From NCBI RefSeq assembly GCF_013927005.1, contig NZ_CP055930.1, positions 992,001-1,056,000 on the forward strand: a stretch of 64,000 nt of DNA. The letters run 5' to 3'. Origin of the DNA: Enterobacter sp. RHBSTW-00175. GTDB lineage: Bacteria; Pseudomonadota; Gammaproteobacteria; Enterobacterales; Enterobacteriaceae. Both the position numbers and the translations under genes were made by a program. A model generated the notes under the pieces. It had not been told where the DNA came from. It searched no databases and saw only the letters and a list, made by a program, of their open reading frames with translations. Every line of letters starts with the position of its first letter. Position 1 is the first letter of the stretch. Shown piece by piece: positions 29,350 to 45,991 of this stretch.

Positions 29350-29370
29350 CATCTTAAGATTTAAAGGCTA

Positions 29371-30738
<1,368 letters not shown>

Positions 30739-30748
30739 CTAACTTTTT

Positions 30749-32401
<1,653 letters not shown>

Positions 32402-32553
32402 TTAGGGTGAAACGATGGAATAACCAGGACGGGAAAGTAGTATACCCGAACACCGCGAGCGCCACAAACTTTCATTCTCCGTCTCCTTTCCAGGCTATGA
32501 CAAACATAAGGAGTGAGAAAATAGCCCGTTTTGGGTAAATGTTTTTGACGCAA

Positions 32554-32597
32554 ATCAAGCGCTTGTCATTTAAAAAATCACACAAATTGCGCTTGAT
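32554..32597. promoter_or_regulatory. Spaced dyad between mazG and pyrG
   Basis: Perfect 9-base arms atcaagcgc (32554-32562) and gcgcttgat (32589-32597) flank a 26-base A+T-rich spacer in the 223-bp gap upstream of pyrG. It could be a regulatory site or the end of the mazG message. Nothing else in the gap is recognisable. Confidence 0.35.
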
Positions 32598-32609
32598 CGC
32601 AAAAATCCG

Positions 32610-33401
32610 TTAGAGATCAGATTCCTGGCGTTTTACTTCCTGCCAGACTTCTTCCATCACATCGAGGTCTACACCGGTCATTTCCAGGCCGCGTGAGGCC
32701 ACAATCCGCTCCACTTCGCGGAAACGACGCTCGAACTTAATGTTGGCTTTTTGCAGTGCAGTTTCCGCTTTTACACCCAAATGGCGCGAAAGATTGACAG
32801 TCGCAAACAACAGATCGCCCATTTCCTCTTCCAGCTTTGCTTCATCCACAACTGCCTGTTGCGCTTCGTGCATCACTTCGTCGATCTCTTCATGCACTTT
32901 GTCCAGCACCGGGCCAAGCGATGTCCAGTCAAATCCCACCGCAGAGCAGCGTTTCTGGATTTTGTGCGCACGCATGAGTGCAGGCAGGCTCAGCGGGATG
33001 TCATCCAGCGCTGAATGCTGGGATTTTTCAGCGCGCTCAGCGCTTTTTATCTGCTCCCAGCGAGCCAACACTTCCGCGCTGTTTTCGGCGGTAGCATCGC
33101 CGAAAATATGCGGATGACGGCGCTCCAGTTTGTCGCTGATGGCAGCACAGATGTCGTCAAAATTAAAACGCCCTTCTTCCTGTGCCATCTGGGCATAAAA
33201 CACCACCTGGAACAGCAGGTCACCCAGCTCACCGCGCAGATCGTCGAAATCTTCACGGGAGATGGCATCCAGCACTTCGTAGGTTTCTTCGAGGGTATAT
33301 GGCGCGATGGTGGCAAAAGTCTGCTCTTTGTCCCACGGGCAGCCGTTTTCCGGGTCGCGCAGGCGTTTCATGATGCCGAGCAGGCGGTCGATTTGGGTCA
33401 T
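32610..33401 (-). CDS. mazG: Nucleoside triphosphate pyrophosphohydrolase MazG
   Basis: The 263-residue enzyme hydrolyses (d)NTPs to monophosphates and can lower ppGpp effects in E. coli. Two MazG repeats are visible, the first with EETYEVLDAISREDFDDLRGELGD and the second with EEIDEVMHEA and EEEMGDLLFATVNL, the ExxE-12-28-ExxD metal pattern. ATG 33401 gives MTQIDRLLGIM. The mazEF toxin pair found between relA and mazG in E. coli is missing here; only a REP element is present. Confidence 0.97.
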   Translation of the reverse strand: MTQIDRLLGIMKRLRDPENGCPWDKEQTFATIAPYTLEETYEVLDAISREDFDDLRGELGDLLFQVVFYAQMAQEEGRFNFDDICAAISDKLERRHPHIFGDATAENSAEVLARWEQIKSAERAEKSQHSALDDIPLSLPALMRAHKIQKRCSAVGFDWTSLGPVLDKVHEEIDEVMHEAQQAVVDEAKLEEEMGDLLFATVNLSRHLGVKAETALQKANIKFERRFREVERIVASRGLEMTGVDLDVMEEVWQEVKRQESDL

Positions 33402-33422
33402 AATATGTTCCATTAAAAAACA

Positions 33423-33453
33423 AGCCGGGTGGCGGTAAAACCTTACCCGGCTT
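33423..33453. repeat. REP palindrome between relA and mazG
   Basis: agccgggtggcggtaaaaccttacccggctt is a single REP unit in the 68-bp gap where E. coli carries mazEF. Confidence 0.75.
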
Positions 33454-33469
33454 ACAAAAGAAAGCGCGG

Positions 33470-35701
33470 TTAACCGCCGTGCAGACGACGTGCGTCAATC
33501 ACGTCCGGTACCTGATTCAGTTTGCCCAGCACGCGGCCCAGCACCTGGAGGTTGTAGATTTCGATAGTCATATCGATGGTGGCGAGCTGCTCGCGGGTAT
33601 CACTGCGGCTGGCGACGCCAAGCACGTTGACCTTTTCGTTGGCAAGAATGGTCGTGATATCACGCAGTAAACCGCTGCGGTCATTCGCGGTGACGCGCAC
33701 CACCAGCGAATAGCCAGCAGAGTAACTCTCGCCCCACACAGCATCGACAATACGCTCCGGTGCATGGGATTGCAGTTCGGCGAGCTGATCGCAATCCGAG
33801 CGGTGAATAGAGATCCCGCGCCCCTGAGTGATAAAGCCGACAATATCATCACCCGGAATGGGCTGGCAGCAGCGGGCGATGTGGTGCATCAGATTACCGA
33901 CGCCCTCTACCACCACGCGGCCGTTATCTTTGCTGCGCTGCTGTGGAGCATAGCTTTTCTGCTGAAGCTGTTTCAGCGCGGCGGCGTCCTGCTCTTCCGC
34001 ACTTGGCTTGTTGAACTGAGCTTGCAGGAAATTCACCATCTGATTCAGACGGATATCGCCCCCGCCGATGGCGGCTAACAGCTCATCCAGCTCATTAAAG
34101 TTGTAGCGCGGCAGCAGGTGCTTCTCTGCCTCTTTCAGGCTGATGCCGACATGCTCAAGCTCATCATCAAGGATCTGACGGCCGGCAAGGATGTTCTTAT
34201 CGCGATCCTGTTTGCGGAACCAGGCATGAATTTTGGAGCGCCCGCGGCTGGTGGTCACGTAGCCCAGGTTTGGATTCAGCCAGTCGCGGCTTGGGTTCGG
34301 CTGCTTCTGGGTGATAATTTCAATCTGATCGCCCATCTGTAGCTGGTAGGTGAACGGCACGATACGCCCACCAATTTTTGCGCCGATGCAGCGGTGCCCT
34401 ACATCGCTGTGGATGTGGTAAGCAAAGTCGAGCGGCGTAGACCCCGCTGGCAGGTCAACGACATCGCCTTTCGGGGTAAAGACATAAACCCTGTCATCAA
34501 AGACCTGGCTACGAACTTCGTCGAGCATCTCGCCGGAATCCGCCATCTCTTCCTGCCACGCAATCAGTTTACGCAGCCATGCAATGCGGTCTTCATGGCC
34601 AGAACGCGCACCGCCGGTTGTGCCTTCTTTGTATTTCCAGTGCGCAGCAACGCCCAGCTCGGCATCTTCATGCATCTGTTTGGTACGGATCTGGATCTCA
34701 ACCGTTTTGCCGCCAGGGCCAAGTACCACGGTATGAATAGACTGGTAGCCATTCGGTTTTGGGTTCGCGACATAGTCATCAAACTCATCCGGCAGATGGC
34801 GGAAGTGCGTGTGCACTATCCCCAACGCGGCATAGCAGTCCTGCAAGCGATCGGCCACGATACGCACCGCGCGCACGTCAAACAACTCGTCAAAGGCGAG
34901 GTGCTTCTTCTGCATTTTGCGCCAGATGCTGTAGATATGTTTTGGTCGACCGTACACTTCGGCACGCACGTTCTCTTCTTTCATCGACTGACGCAACCCG
35001 CCGACAAACTCATCGATATAGTGTTCGCGGTCAATGCGACGTTCATGCAGAAGCTTGGCAATACGCTTATATTCCGCCGGGTGCAGGTAGCGGAAGCAGT
35101 AATCTTCCAGCTCCCATTTCAGCTGCCCGATACCCAGACGGTTCGCCAGCGGTGCATAGATATTTGTACACTCTTTAGCCGCCAGCACACGTTCATCTTC
35201 CGGCGCATCCTTCACTTCGCGCAGGTGAGCAATACGCTCGGCAAGTTTGATGACCACGCAGCGGAAGTCATCCACCATGGCCAGCAGCATCCGACGGACG
35301 TTATCGACTTGTTCAGAGGAGACTGAATCTGTATGGGCAGCTTTCAGCTGGCGGATAGCTGCCATATCACGTACGCCATGGATCAACGCCACAACGGGTT
35401 TGCCGACGCTCTCCACCAGCACATCCTCAGAAACTACGTCAGCGTCTGCGAGTGGGAACAGGAGCGCCGCCTGTAGTGTTTCGATATCCATGTTGAGCAT
35501 GGAGAGGATTTCGACCATCTCAATACCGCGCCACAACAGCAATTCAGCATTAGGATGCCCTTGCGTGGTGCGCAGACAATAAGCCCAGGTTCCGGTTAAG
35601 CGTTCACACGATTGCTGGCTGGAAATCCCCAGACTTGCTATCCATTTTTGTGGGTCAAACTCACCAGCTTTATTGAGATGTGCACTTCTTACCGCAACCA
35701 T
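33470..35701 (-). CDS. relA: GTP pyrophosphokinase RelA (ppGpp synthetase I)
   Basis: The 743-residue ribosome-associated stringent factor makes (p)ppGpp when uncharged tRNA enters the A site. Domains in order: degenerate HD hydrolase region (about 30-180, lacking the HD pair), synthetase with GYQSIHTVVLGPGGKTVEIQIRT, TGS (VYVFTPKGDVVDLPAGSTPLDFAY), zinc-finger/helical domain with HIARCCQPIPGDDIVGFIT, and C-terminal ACT (VNVLGVASRSDTREQLATIDM). The gene lies 51 bp after rlmD. Confidence 0.99.
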   Translation of the reverse strand: MVAVRSAHLNKAGEFDPQKWIASLGISSQQSCERLTGTWAYCLRTTQGHPNAELLLWRGIEMVEILSMLNMDIETLQAALLFPLADADVVSEDVLVESVGKPVVALIHGVRDMAAIRQLKAAHTDSVSSEQVDNVRRMLLAMVDDFRCVVIKLAERIAHLREVKDAPEDERVLAAKECTNIYAPLANRLGIGQLKWELEDYCFRYLHPAEYKRIAKLLHERRIDREHYIDEFVGGLRQSMKEENVRAEVYGRPKHIYSIWRKMQKKHLAFDELFDVRAVRIVADRLQDCYAALGIVHTHFRHLPDEFDDYVANPKPNGYQSIHTVVLGPGGKTVEIQIRTKQMHEDAELGVAAHWKYKEGTTGGARSGHEDRIAWLRKLIAWQEEMADSGEMLDEVRSQVFDDRVYVFTPKGDVVDLPAGSTPLDFAYHIHSDVGHRCIGAKIGGRIVPFTYQLQMGDQIEIITQKQPNPSRDWLNPNLGYVTTSRGRSKIHAWFRKQDRDKNILAGRQILDDELEHVGISLKEAEKHLLPRYNFNELDELLAAIGGGDIRLNQMVNFLQAQFNKPSAEEQDAAALKQLQQKSYAPQQRSKDNGRVVVEGVGNLMHHIARCCQPIPGDDIVGFITQGRGISIHRSDCDQLAELQSHAPERIVDAVWGESYSAGYSLVVRVTANDRSGLLRDITTILANEKVNVLGVASRSDTREQLATIDMTIEIYNLQVLGRVLGKLNQVPDVIDARRLHGG

Positions 35702-35752
35702 TGTCCTCTCCTTTAGGGACCAGGGCCTGTCGAAGTCGACAAGCCAAACTCA

Positions 35753-37051
35753 TTATATGTGCTCGAACAACACCATTGATTCCAGATGCCCAGTGTGCGG
35801 GAACATGTCCAGCATTGCCAGACGCTGAATTTGGTAACCCGCCTGGGTTAATGTCTCGCTATCTCTGGCAAGCGTGGCCGGGTTACAGGAAACATAGACC
35901 ACGCGCTTTGGTGCGAGTTTAATAATATGCTGCATCACGCCCGGTGCGCCAGCGCGCGCCGGGTCGAGTAAAATCTTGTCAAAACCCTGCTTAGCCCACG
36001 GCTGCCGGGTGACATCTTCCTCCAGATTTTGATGAAAGAATGTCACATTTTGCAACCCATTAAGCTGAGCGTTCTCCTGCCCTTTTGCCACCAGCGCCTC
36101 GACGCCTTCAACGCCCACAACGCTTGACGCTTTCTGAGCCAGCGGCAGCGTGAAATTGCCCATACCGCAGAACAGATCGAGCACCCGGTCAGTTGGCTGA
36201 ACATCCAGCCACGCCAGCGCTTTTTCTATCATTTGCTGATTCACGCCGTCGTTTACCTGAATGAAATCACGCGGACTGAACGTTAAGCGTAGCCCGTTTG
36301 ACGCATACCAGGGAGCCTCTCCTGTAACCTGCTCAAGTATCTCGCTTTGGGGCGCAAGGAAAAGCGCAAGCTCGTGAGAATGCGAAAAGCGTTCCAGTTT
36401 TTCACGGTCTTTTTTCGACAGTGGTGCAGTATGGCGCAGCACCATGAGCGGCCCATTGTTTGCCAGCACCAGTTCAACGTGTCCCAGATGGCGAATGCCG
36501 TCCAATTCAGACAGGCAGGAACGCACTTCCGGGAGCAATGCCTCAAGTTGGGGCACCAAAATGGGGCACTGTCGGATATTCACAATATCGCTGGAGCCCG
36601 CTTTGCGAAAACCCATATCCAGCTGTTCCGTTTTGGGCTGATAGCTGAGACTCAGGCGGGCGCGGCGGCGGTAACCCCAGGGTTGATCTGCAATAATGTC
36701 ATTAACGTCATGTCTGATAAGACGCGCTAGTGCGTGACTTTTACTTTTTTGCTGAAGGTCAATACTGGCGTGCTGCTGTTGGCAACCACCGCATATGCCA
36801 AAGTGAGGGCAGCGTGGTACAACACGTTCAGGGCTCTCACTCAGGCGACGTTTGACCTGGCCACGGGCATACTGGCGCTTATCTTCCGTCAGGGTTATTT
36901 CTGCTCGTTCATCAGGCAGCAAACCTGTTATAAACAAGGTTTTACCATTGTGACGAGCGACCCCCTGACCAAAGGAATCGAGGTCTGTGGCTTCAACAGT
37001 TATGATCTGACGCGTCGTCACGCGTCGCTTTGCAGAGTAGAATTGCGCCAT
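35753..37051 (-). CDS. rlmD: 23S rRNA (uracil(1939)-C(5))-methyltransferase RlmD
   Basis: A 432-residue TRAM-domain, Fe-S-containing RNA methyltransferase. The N-terminal TRAM region is about 1-70, the cluster cysteines appear as [14 protein letters not shown], the SAM site as [16 protein letters not shown] and the catalytic cysteine in [16 protein letters not shown] 37051 gives [10 protein letters not shown]; the extension to 37069 is rejected. Divergent from barA with a 57-bp gap. Confidence 0.98.
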   Translation of the reverse strand: MAQFYSAKRRVTTRQIITVEATDLDSFGQGVARHNGKTLFITGLLPDERAEITLTEDKRQYARGQVKRRLSESPERVVPRCPHFGICGGCQQQHASIDLQQKSKSHALARLIRHDVNDIIADQPWGYRRRARLSLSYQPKTEQLDMGFRKAGSSDIVNIRQCPILVPQLEALLPEVRSCLSELDGIRHLGHVELVLANNGPLMVLRHTAPLSKKDREKLERFSHSHELALFLAPQSEILEQVTGEAPWYASNGLRLTFSPRDFIQVNDGVNQQMIEKALAWLDVQPTDRVLDLFCGMGNFTLPLAQKASSVVGVEGVEALVAKGQENAQLNGLQNVTFFHQNLEEDVTRQPWAKQGFDKILLDPARAGAPGVMQHIIKLAPKRVVYVSCNPATLARDSETLTQAGYQIQRLAMLDMFPHTGHLESMVLFEHI

Positions 37052-37108
37052 CGCCAAGATTTTTCTCAAATAAACATAATTAGCTTAATTGTCCCATAAC
37101 GGAACTCC

Positions 37109-39868
<2,760 letters not shown>

Positions 39869-39875
39869 CGTAAAA

Positions 39876-39905
39876 GCCCGGTGGCGCTACCGCTTACCGG
39901 GCCTA
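39876..39905. repeat. REP palindrome between barA and glycerate kinase gene
   Basis: gcccggtggcgctaccgcttaccgggc occupies the 52-bp gap between the two convergent genes. Confidence 0.75.
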
Positions 39906-39920
39906 CAGGTGCACTCACAG

Positions 39921-41060
39921 TTAAAATCCCTGCCCCACTTTCAGTACCGCCGCAATATTTCTTGCTGCCAGGCGGACGTTCTCACCCGCATTTTCCAGCG
40001 CATCTTCCAGCGAGCAGATGGTATAAATCACGCTAAACACCGCGTCGATGCCGTGCTCATGAACCACCCCCACATCCGCAGTCAGGCTTCCCGCAATCCC
40101 GATAACCGGTTTGTTAAAGCGTTTAGCGACCTTCGCCACGCCAACGGGAACTTTGCCGTGAATAGTCTGGCTATCGATACGCCCTTCACCAGTGATAACC
40201 AGATCCGCATCAGCAACCTGCTCATCAAGGTGCAACGCGTCGGTCACAATCTCGATACCCTGACGCAGCTGCGCGCCGCAAAACGCGTACAACGCAGCCC
40301 CCATGCCACCAGCTGCACCGCCGCCTGCCAGATTTAAGACATCAATATCCAGATCCCGGGCGATCACTTTCGCGTAATGGGCAAGCGCGTTATCCAGCAT
40401 CAGGATCATCTCTGGTGTGGCGCCTTTCTGTGGCCCAAACACCGCTGATGCGCCCTCTTCACCCGTTAACGGATTCGTGACGTCGCAGGCGACTTCTATC
40501 CGGCAGTCGGCAAGGCGTCTGTCCAGGCTGCTTCTGTCTATTTTCGCCAGCCGCTCAAGCTCGCTGCCGCCAGGACCAATGGCGTGGCCCTCGGCATCAA
40601 GCAATCTGGCACCCAGCGCCTGCACCATGCCAGCACCGCCGTCATTGGTTGCACTGCCGCCAATACCAATAATGATATGCTTAACCCCCACATCCAGCGC
40701 ATGACGGATGAGTTCACCGGTTCCCCAGGAGGTTGTTTTTAATGGATTGCGTTGAGAGGGTGCGACCAGCTCCAGGCCGCTTGCCGCCGCCATTTCGATA
40801 AATGCGCTTTGTTCGTCGCCGGATAACCCATAGAACCCTTCCACGCGTTCACCCAACGGGCCAGTGACGGGGACGTGAACAATTCGCCCGCGGGTGGCAG
40901 CAACCATCGCCTCTACGGTGCCTTCACCGCCATCTGCAACCGGCAGTTTGACGTACTGTGCCGACGGGAAGATCTCGCGAAAACCCTGTTCTATCGCTGT
41001 CGCAACCTCAAGAGCACTCAAACTTTCCTTATACGAGTCCGGTGCGATAACTATTTTCAT
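39921..41060 (-). CDS. garK: Glycerate 2-kinase (GarK-type)
   Basis: A 379-residue kinase of the GarK/GlxK family, opening [20 protein letters not shown], with [36 protein letters not shown] and [16 protein letters not shown] in the usual places. It phosphorylates D-glycerate to 2-phosphoglycerate, the end of the glucarate/galactarate route. In E. coli K-12 garK is in the gar operon far away; here it follows gudD on the same strand, 87 bp downstream, so the gud cluster supplies its own last enzyme. It could be called a gud-linked paralog instead. Confidence 0.9.
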   Translation of the reverse strand: MKIVIAPDSYKESLSALEVATAIEQGFREIFPSAQYVKLPVADGGEGTVEAMVAATRGRIVHVPVTGPLGERVEGFYGLSGDEQSAFIEMAAASGLELVAPSQRNPLKTTSWGTGELIRHALDVGVKHIIIGIGGSATNDGGAGMVQALGARLLDAEGHAIGPGGSELERLAKIDRSSLDRRLADCRIEVACDVTNPLTGEEGASAVFGPQKGATPEMILMLDNALAHYAKVIARDLDIDVLNLAGGGAAGGMGAALYAFCGAQLRQGIEIVTDALHLDEQVADADLVITGEGRIDSQTIHGKVPVGVAKVAKRFNKPVIGIAGSLTADVGVVHEHGIDAVFSVIYTICSLEDALENAGENVRLAARNIAAVLKVGQGF

Positions 41061-41147
41061 AAGCCATCCTTACGCATGTTAACTACGTTAAGCATACACC
41101 CGCCAGGTCGTCGAAAATGCCGATTCCCGCAGGAACCGGCAATACGC

Positions 41148-42485
41148 TTAACGCACCATGCAAGGGCGTTTGTTGTTGAAGGTCCAGTTCGGGATCAGAT
41201 ACTGCATTGAGATTGCGTCATCGCGCGCGCCCAGGCCATGCTTCTGGTATAGCTCATGCGCCTTCATCACTTGATCCATATCCAGCTCAACGCCCAGACC
41301 TGGCGTTGAAGGCACCTGCACCATACCGCCTTTGATTTCGAACGGCTGTTTGGTCAGACGCTGGTTGCCTTCCTGCCAGATCCAGTGGGTATCGATAGCG
41401 GTAATGTTGCCCGGCGCGGCGGCGGCGACATGGGTAAACATCGCCAGCGACACGTCGAAGTGGTTATTGGAGTGTGAGCCCCAGGTCAGGCCAAACTCAT
41501 GACACATCTGCGCGACGCGCACAGAGCCCTGCATCGTCCAGAAGTGCGGGTCAGCCAGCGGAATATCGACAGATTGCAGAGAGAGCGTATGCCCCATCTG
41601 ACGCCAGTCGGTCGCAATCATGTTGGTTGCCGTTGGCAAGCCGGTGGCGCGGCGGAATTCCGCCATCACTTCACGGCCGGAGAAGCCTTGCTCAGCGCCG
41701 CATGGGTCTTCTGCATAGGCCAGCACGCCTTTCAGCTGTTTGCCAATGTTGATGGCTTCATCGAGCGACCATGCGCCGTTTGGATCCAGCGTTACACGCG
41801 CCTGTGGGAAGCGTTTCGCCAGGGCAGAAATGGCTTCTGCCTCTTCCTCGCCCGCCAGCACGCCGCCTTTCAGTTTGAAATCGTTGAAGCCATATTTTTC
41901 GTAAGCGGCTTCTGCCAGACGCACAACCGCATCCGGGGTCATCGCTTCATCATGGCGGATGCGATACCAGTCGCATTTTTCATCCGGCTGGCTCTGGTAC
42001 GGCAGTGGCGTCAGCTTACGGTTACCGACAAAGAACAGATAGCCGAGCATTTCTACTTCGCTACGCTGTTGCCCCTCGCCCAGCAGCGACGCTACGTTCA
42101 CGCCCAGATGCTGACCAAGCAGATCCAGCATCGCAGCTTCGATACCCGTGACAACGTGAATGGTGGTGCGCAGATCGAAGGTTTGCAGACCACGTCCACC
42201 AGCATCCCGATCGGCGAAGGTGCTACGCACCGCATTCAGGACGTTTTTATACTCACCAAGGGTTTTGCCCACAACCAGAGGGATTGCATCTTCCAGCGTC
42301 TTACGGATCTTCTCACCGCCCGGAATTTCGCCCACCCCGGTGTGGCCGGAGTTGTCTTTAATAATCACAATATTACGGGTAAAGAATGGGGCATGTGCGC
42401 CACTCAGGTTCATCAACATGCTGTCATAACCCGCAACCGGAATGATCTGCATGGAGGTAACTACAGGGGTAGAAAATGTGCTCAT
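41148..42485 (-). CDS. gudD: Glucarate dehydratase
   Basis: A 445-residue enolase-superfamily enzyme that dehydrates D-glucarate (and L-idarate) to 5-keto-4-deoxyglucarate. Active-site motifs: [16 protein letters not shown] with the catalytic Lys pair, [13 protein letters not shown] for a metal Asp, [21 protein letters not shown], and the general-base region [17 protein letters not shown]. It lies 12 bp after gudX. Confidence 0.98.
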   Translation of the reverse strand: MSTFSTPVVTSMQIIPVAGYDSMLMNLSGAHAPFFTRNIVIIKDNSGHTGVGEIPGGEKIRKTLEDAIPLVVGKTLGEYKNVLNAVRSTFADRDAGGRGLQTFDLRTTIHVVTGIEAAMLDLLGQHLGVNVASLLGEGQQRSEVEMLGYLFFVGNRKLTPLPYQSQPDEKCDWYRIRHDEAMTPDAVVRLAEAAYEKYGFNDFKLKGGVLAGEEEAEAISALAKRFPQARVTLDPNGAWSLDEAINIGKQLKGVLAYAEDPCGAEQGFSGREVMAEFRRATGLPTATNMIATDWRQMGHTLSLQSVDIPLADPHFWTMQGSVRVAQMCHEFGLTWGSHSNNHFDVSLAMFTHVAAAAPGNITAIDTHWIWQEGNQRLTKQPFEIKGGMVQVPSTPGLGVELDMDQVMKAHELYQKHGLGARDDAISMQYLIPNWTFNNKRPCMVR

Positions 42486-42497
42486 CGTTCAATCCTT

Positions 42498-43841
42498 TTA
42501 TTTGTGACGTCCAAAAACAGGGCGTTTGCGGTCAAATGTCCAGCCAGGGATAAGGTATTGCATTGGGCCTGCGTCATTACGCGCACCACCCGGCAGTTTT
42601 TTATACGCCTCATGTGCTTTGTGGATCTGATCCCAGTCAAGCTCCACACCCAACCCTGGCGCATCGGGTACAGCGATTTTGCCGTTTTTGATTTCCAGCG
42701 GGTTTTTCGTCAGACGGGCTTCGCCCTCCTGCCAGATCCAGTGGGTATCAATAGCGGTCGGGTTGCCCGGAGCCGCTGCACCCACATGGGTAAACATCGC
42801 CAGCGAAATATCGAAATGGTTGTTAGAGTGGCAACCCCATGTCAGGCCCCAGTCATCGCAAAGCTGCGCAACCCGCACCGCGCCTGAGAGCGTCCAGAAA
42901 TGCGGATCGGCCAGCGGAATATCAACTGAATTCAGCATGACCGCATGACCCATTTCGCGCCAGTTGGTCGCAATCATGTTGGTCGCCACCGGCAACCCGG
43001 TAGCACGACGGAATTCCGCCATCACTTCACGGCCGGAGAAACCCTGTTCAGCGCCGCACGGATCTTCCGCGTAGGTCAGCACGTCACCCAGGCCTTTGCA
43101 CAAGGCGATAGCTTCATCGAGCAGCCACGCGCCGTTCGGATCAACGGTGATACGAGCATCCGGGAAGCGCTTTTTCAGGGCACGAGCGCTTTCAATCTCT
43201 TGCTCGCCCGGCAACACGCCACCTTTCAGTTTGAAATCTTTAAACCCGTAGCGATCCTGCGCCGCTTCAGCCAGGCGAACCACCGCCTCACTGGAAAGCG
43301 CTTCCTGATGGCGCAGGTGATACCACTCATGGTTGCCCGGCGAACACGCCAGATAAGGCAGGTCCGTTTTGTTTCTGTCGCCGACATAAAACAGATAACC
43401 CAGAACCGTTACCGCATCGCGCTGCTTGCCTGGCCCTAATAGTTCACACACCGGGACATTCAGTGCCTTGCCCAGCAGGTCCAGAAGCGCGGCTTCCAGT
43501 GCGGCAACCGCATTCACACGCAGTTCAAACGTCCAGGCACCCTTGCCGAAGGTATCAAAATCAGCAGACTGGTTGCCCTTATGTACTTGTTGAACCACTT
43601 TGTTCAGACGGGCCACTTCCTGGCCTACAACCTGTGGGATCGCATCGACCAGCGTCTGGTAAATCACCTCACCACCCGGCGCTTCACCTACACCTGTATT
43701 ACCGGCACTGTCGGTTAGCACCACAATGTTGCGGGTAAACCAGGCATTATGCGCGCCGCCGATGTTGAGCAGCATACTGTCTTGCCCGGCCACCGGGATG
43801 ACCTTCATTTCAGTGACGATTGGGCTTGATTGCGTTGTCAT
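42498..43841 (-). CDS. gudX: Glucarate dehydratase-related protein GudX
   Basis: A 447-residue close paralog of GudD in the same operon. It keeps [29 protein letters not shown] and [17 protein letters not shown]. The E. coli protein has only weak dehydratase activity, so its role is uncertain; it has been considered a partner or duplicate of GudD. ATG 43841 is used; a GTG lies immediately before it. The start overlaps the gudP stop by one base. Confidence 0.96.
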   Translation of the reverse strand: MTTQSSPIVTEMKVIPVAGQDSMLLNIGGAHNAWFTRNIVVLTDSAGNTGVGEAPGGEVIYQTLVDAIPQVVGQEVARLNKVVQQVHKGNQSADFDTFGKGAWTFELRVNAVAALEAALLDLLGKALNVPVCELLGPGKQRDAVTVLGYLFYVGDRNKTDLPYLACSPGNHEWYHLRHQEALSSEAVVRLAEAAQDRYGFKDFKLKGGVLPGEQEIESARALKKRFPDARITVDPNGAWLLDEAIALCKGLGDVLTYAEDPCGAEQGFSGREVMAEFRRATGLPVATNMIATNWREMGHAVMLNSVDIPLADPHFWTLSGAVRVAQLCDDWGLTWGCHSNNHFDISLAMFTHVGAAAPGNPTAIDTHWIWQEGEARLTKNPLEIKNGKIAVPDAPGLGVELDWDQIHKAHEAYKKLPGGARNDAGPMQYLIPGWTFDRKRPVFGRHK

Positions 43842-45196
43842 CACCCACGCTCCGCAGCAGGTTTCAGTTCGATACGTTTGATATCACCCACCAGCACCAG
43901 GTAGCTCAGTACAGCGACCAGCGCATGGACACCCACGTAAATCAGCGCACCGTTAAAGGAGCCAGTGGTACCGACGATGTAACCAATAGCAATTGGGGTG
44001 ACAATGCCGGAAATGTTGCCGAACATGTTGAACAGACCACCACTCAGGCCGCTGATCTCTTTTGGCGCAGTATCTGCCATCACCGCCCAGCCCAGCGCAC
44101 CGATGCCTTTACCAAAGAACGCCATCGCCATAAAGCCGATAATCATCCATTCCGCACTCACGTAGTTACAGAACACCATAGTCATCGAGAGCAACATGCC
44201 GAGTACGATTGGCGTTTTACGGGCGATATTCAGAGAGCCGGTACGACGCATCAACCAGTCAGAAATCACGCCCCCCAGCACGCCCCCCACAAATCCACAG
44301 ACCGCCGGAATTGAGGCAACAAAACCTGCTTTGAGGATGGTCATCCCACGAGCCTGCACCAGATAAACCGGGAACCAGGTGATGAAGAAGTACGTTAAGG
44401 CGTTGATACAGTACTGGCCCAGATAGATGCCGATCATCATGCGAGAGCCGACCAGCTGTTTGATCTGCCCCCACTTCTGGCTGAACGGCACTTTTGTTTT
44501 AGTTTTCTGCTGATCCATGTTGATCAGCGCACCGCCTTCGGCAATGTACTCCAGCTCTTTCTTGTTCACGCCAGGATGCTGGTTTGGTTCATGGATCACT
44601 TTCATCCAGATGATACTGATGATGATCCCAAGCCCACCCATAAAGAAGAAGACGTGCGACCAGCCCACCTCCTGCGTCAACCAGCCCATAATCGGGGCGA
44701 AAATAACCGTGGCGAAGTACTGTGCGGAGTTAAAAATTGCCACCGCCGTTCCCCTCTCCTGCGCCGGGAACCAGGCCGCCACTATACGGCTGTTACCGGG
44801 GAAGGAAGGTGCTTCTGCTAACCCTACCAGGAACCGCAGGGTGAAGAGCGCAACGATAATGCCAAAGCCGCTGAAGATATCGACGAAACCCTGCAACAGG
44901 GTAAACATCGACCAGATAAAGATGGACCAGAAATAGACACGTTTGGAGCCAAAGCGATCAAGCAACCAGCCGCCCGGGATCTGACCTATAACATAGGCCC
45001 ATGAAAATGCAGAGAAAACGTAACCCATGCCAACCGGATCAAGCCCGATATCTTTTGCCATTTCCGACCCGGCAATCGACAGCGTGGCGCGGTCACCATA
45101 GTTAAAGGACGTGACGATAAACAACATCACCACAATCCAGTAGCGAGCATTAGTGCGCTTCTCAGCGCTGCTGGCAGCCTGGCTTAATGTACTCAT
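43841..45196 (-). CDS. gudP: Glucarate/galactarate MFS transporter GudP
   Basis: A 451-residue 12-helix transporter of the anion:cation symporter branch. The N-terminal helix carries [12 protein letters not shown] and loop 2-3 has [19 protein letters not shown] 45196 gives [15 protein letters not shown] and follows GGAGT; the upstream in-frame extension is rejected. First gene of gudPXD. Confidence 0.96.
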   Translation of the reverse strand: MSTLSQAASSAEKRTNARYWIVVMLFIVTSFNYGDRATLSIAGSEMAKDIGLDPVGMGYVFSAFSWAYVIGQIPGGWLLDRFGSKRVYFWSIFIWSMFTLLQGFVDIFSGFGIIVALFTLRFLVGLAEAPSFPGNSRIVAAWFPAQERGTAVAIFNSAQYFATVIFAPIMGWLTQEVGWSHVFFFMGGLGIIISIIWMKVIHEPNQHPGVNKKELEYIAEGGALINMDQQKTKTKVPFSQKWGQIKQLVGSRMMIGIYLGQYCINALTYFFITWFPVYLVQARGMTILKAGFVASIPAVCGFVGGVLGGVISDWLMRRTGSLNIARKTPIVLGMLLSMTMVFCNYVSAEWMIIGFMAMAFFGKGIGALGWAVMADTAPKEISGLSGGLFNMFGNISGIVTPIAIGYIVGTTGSFNGALIYVGVHALVAVLSYLVLVGDIKRIELKPAAERG

Positions 45197-45232
45197 AGTT
45201 GCACTCCTGAATCCTGGCTTTCGCCGGTTCAT

Positions 45233-45357
45233 TCTGTACAGTACCTGTAGGGTAATCAGAATGAGGTTAGTGTTTAGCAGTTTTGGTACGGCTTAACGCT
45301 GTTTTATAGTGAAGCCCTGCCTTTTAGTAACTGACGGGGAAAGTATATGAAGGAGTG
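45233..45357. promoter_or_regulatory. gudP upstream region with rightward promoter candidate
   Basis: The region before gudP should hold its promoter, but I see no clear consensus on that strand. On the plus strand ttggta (45283-45288), a 16-base spacer and tatagt (45305-45310) form a plausible sigma-70 promoter reading away from gudP, towards the small frame at 45358. Confidence 0.35.
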
Positions 45358-45456
45358 ATGCGTTACCTCACCGTGCATGAACACAACATTGACGGCATGG
45401 TAAGAGGTTGTTTGTGGCATAAGCCCAAACCACTGGAAGGTACTTCACGGAAATAA
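45358..45456 (+). CDS. Possible small ORF (32 residues) between gudP and yqcA
   Basis: A 32-codon frame (MRYLTVHEHNIDGMVRGCLW and so on, ending SRK) begins with ATG directly after aaggagtg and has a promoter-like sequence 48 bp upstream. The Shine-Dalgarno spacing is tight. No family is recognised and no membrane segment is evident. It may be chance. Confidence 0.25.
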   Translation: MRYLTVHEHNIDGMVRGCLWHKPKPLEGTSRK

Positions 45457-45477
45457 GGATTTTGAGAGGTAGGTCTC

Positions 45478-45509
45478 GCCGGGTGGCGGCTTCGCCTGAC
45501 CCGGCCTAC
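45478..45509. repeat. REP palindrome downstream of yqcA
   Basis: gccgggtggcggcttcgcctgacccggc is a REP-type hairpin just after the yqcA stop on the minus strand. Confidence 0.75.
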
Positions 45510-45520
45510 AAACTACAAAA

Positions 45521-45970
45521 CTATTTTAGCAGTGTCGCCCAGTGTTCAACCCACGGGTTTGATTCGCTTTCCGGTTCAGGATGTTCACCGGCATCAATCA
45601 GCAGCATTTCACCCACGCGCTGAGCGCTTTGTTCCTGCAACAGGGCATCGAACTGCTTGCCACCGCCACAGAAATTGGCATAGGAGCTGTCCCCCAGGGC
45701 AATGATGCCGTAGTGAACGTCAGGCTGATAGCCAAGCTGGTCTTTAATTCCCTGGAAAAGCGGTACGATACTGTCCGGCAGATCGCCCTGTCCGGTGGTC
45801 GAGGTCACCACCAGGATGTATTTGTCCTGGTACTTTTTCCAGTCGTCCAGCTCCGGGTCTTCATACACGGTGGCCTTATGGCCCTGGTTTGTGAGGATCG
45901 CTTCGGCTTCTTCCGCCACCAGCAGTGAATTACCGTACATCGTGCCAACAAAAATGCCGACTTCAGCCAT
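45521..45970 (-). CDS. yqcA: Flavodoxin YqcA
   Basis: A 149-residue short-chain flavodoxin. The FMN phosphate loop is [15 protein letters not shown] near residues 9-23, and the ring-stacking loops [12 protein letters not shown] and [17 protein letters not shown] follow. It is the MioC-like electron carrier next to truC in enterobacteria; its physiological partner is not settled. Confidence 0.95.
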   Translation of the reverse strand: MAEVGIFVGTMYGNSLLVAEEAEAILTNQGHKATVYEDPELDDWKKYQDKYILVVTSTTGQGDLPDSIVPLFQGIKDQLGYQPDVHYGIIALGDSSYANFCGGGKQFDALLQEQSAQRVGEMLLIDAGEHPEPESESNPWVEHWATLLK

Positions 45971-45991
45971 GTGTTGCTCCGTTAATTTTTG

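Noticed and set aside
41499..42887. 462-codon plus-strand frame opposite gudD/gudX
   Set aside because: Antisense to two enolase-superfamily genes with clear catalytic motifs; not coding.
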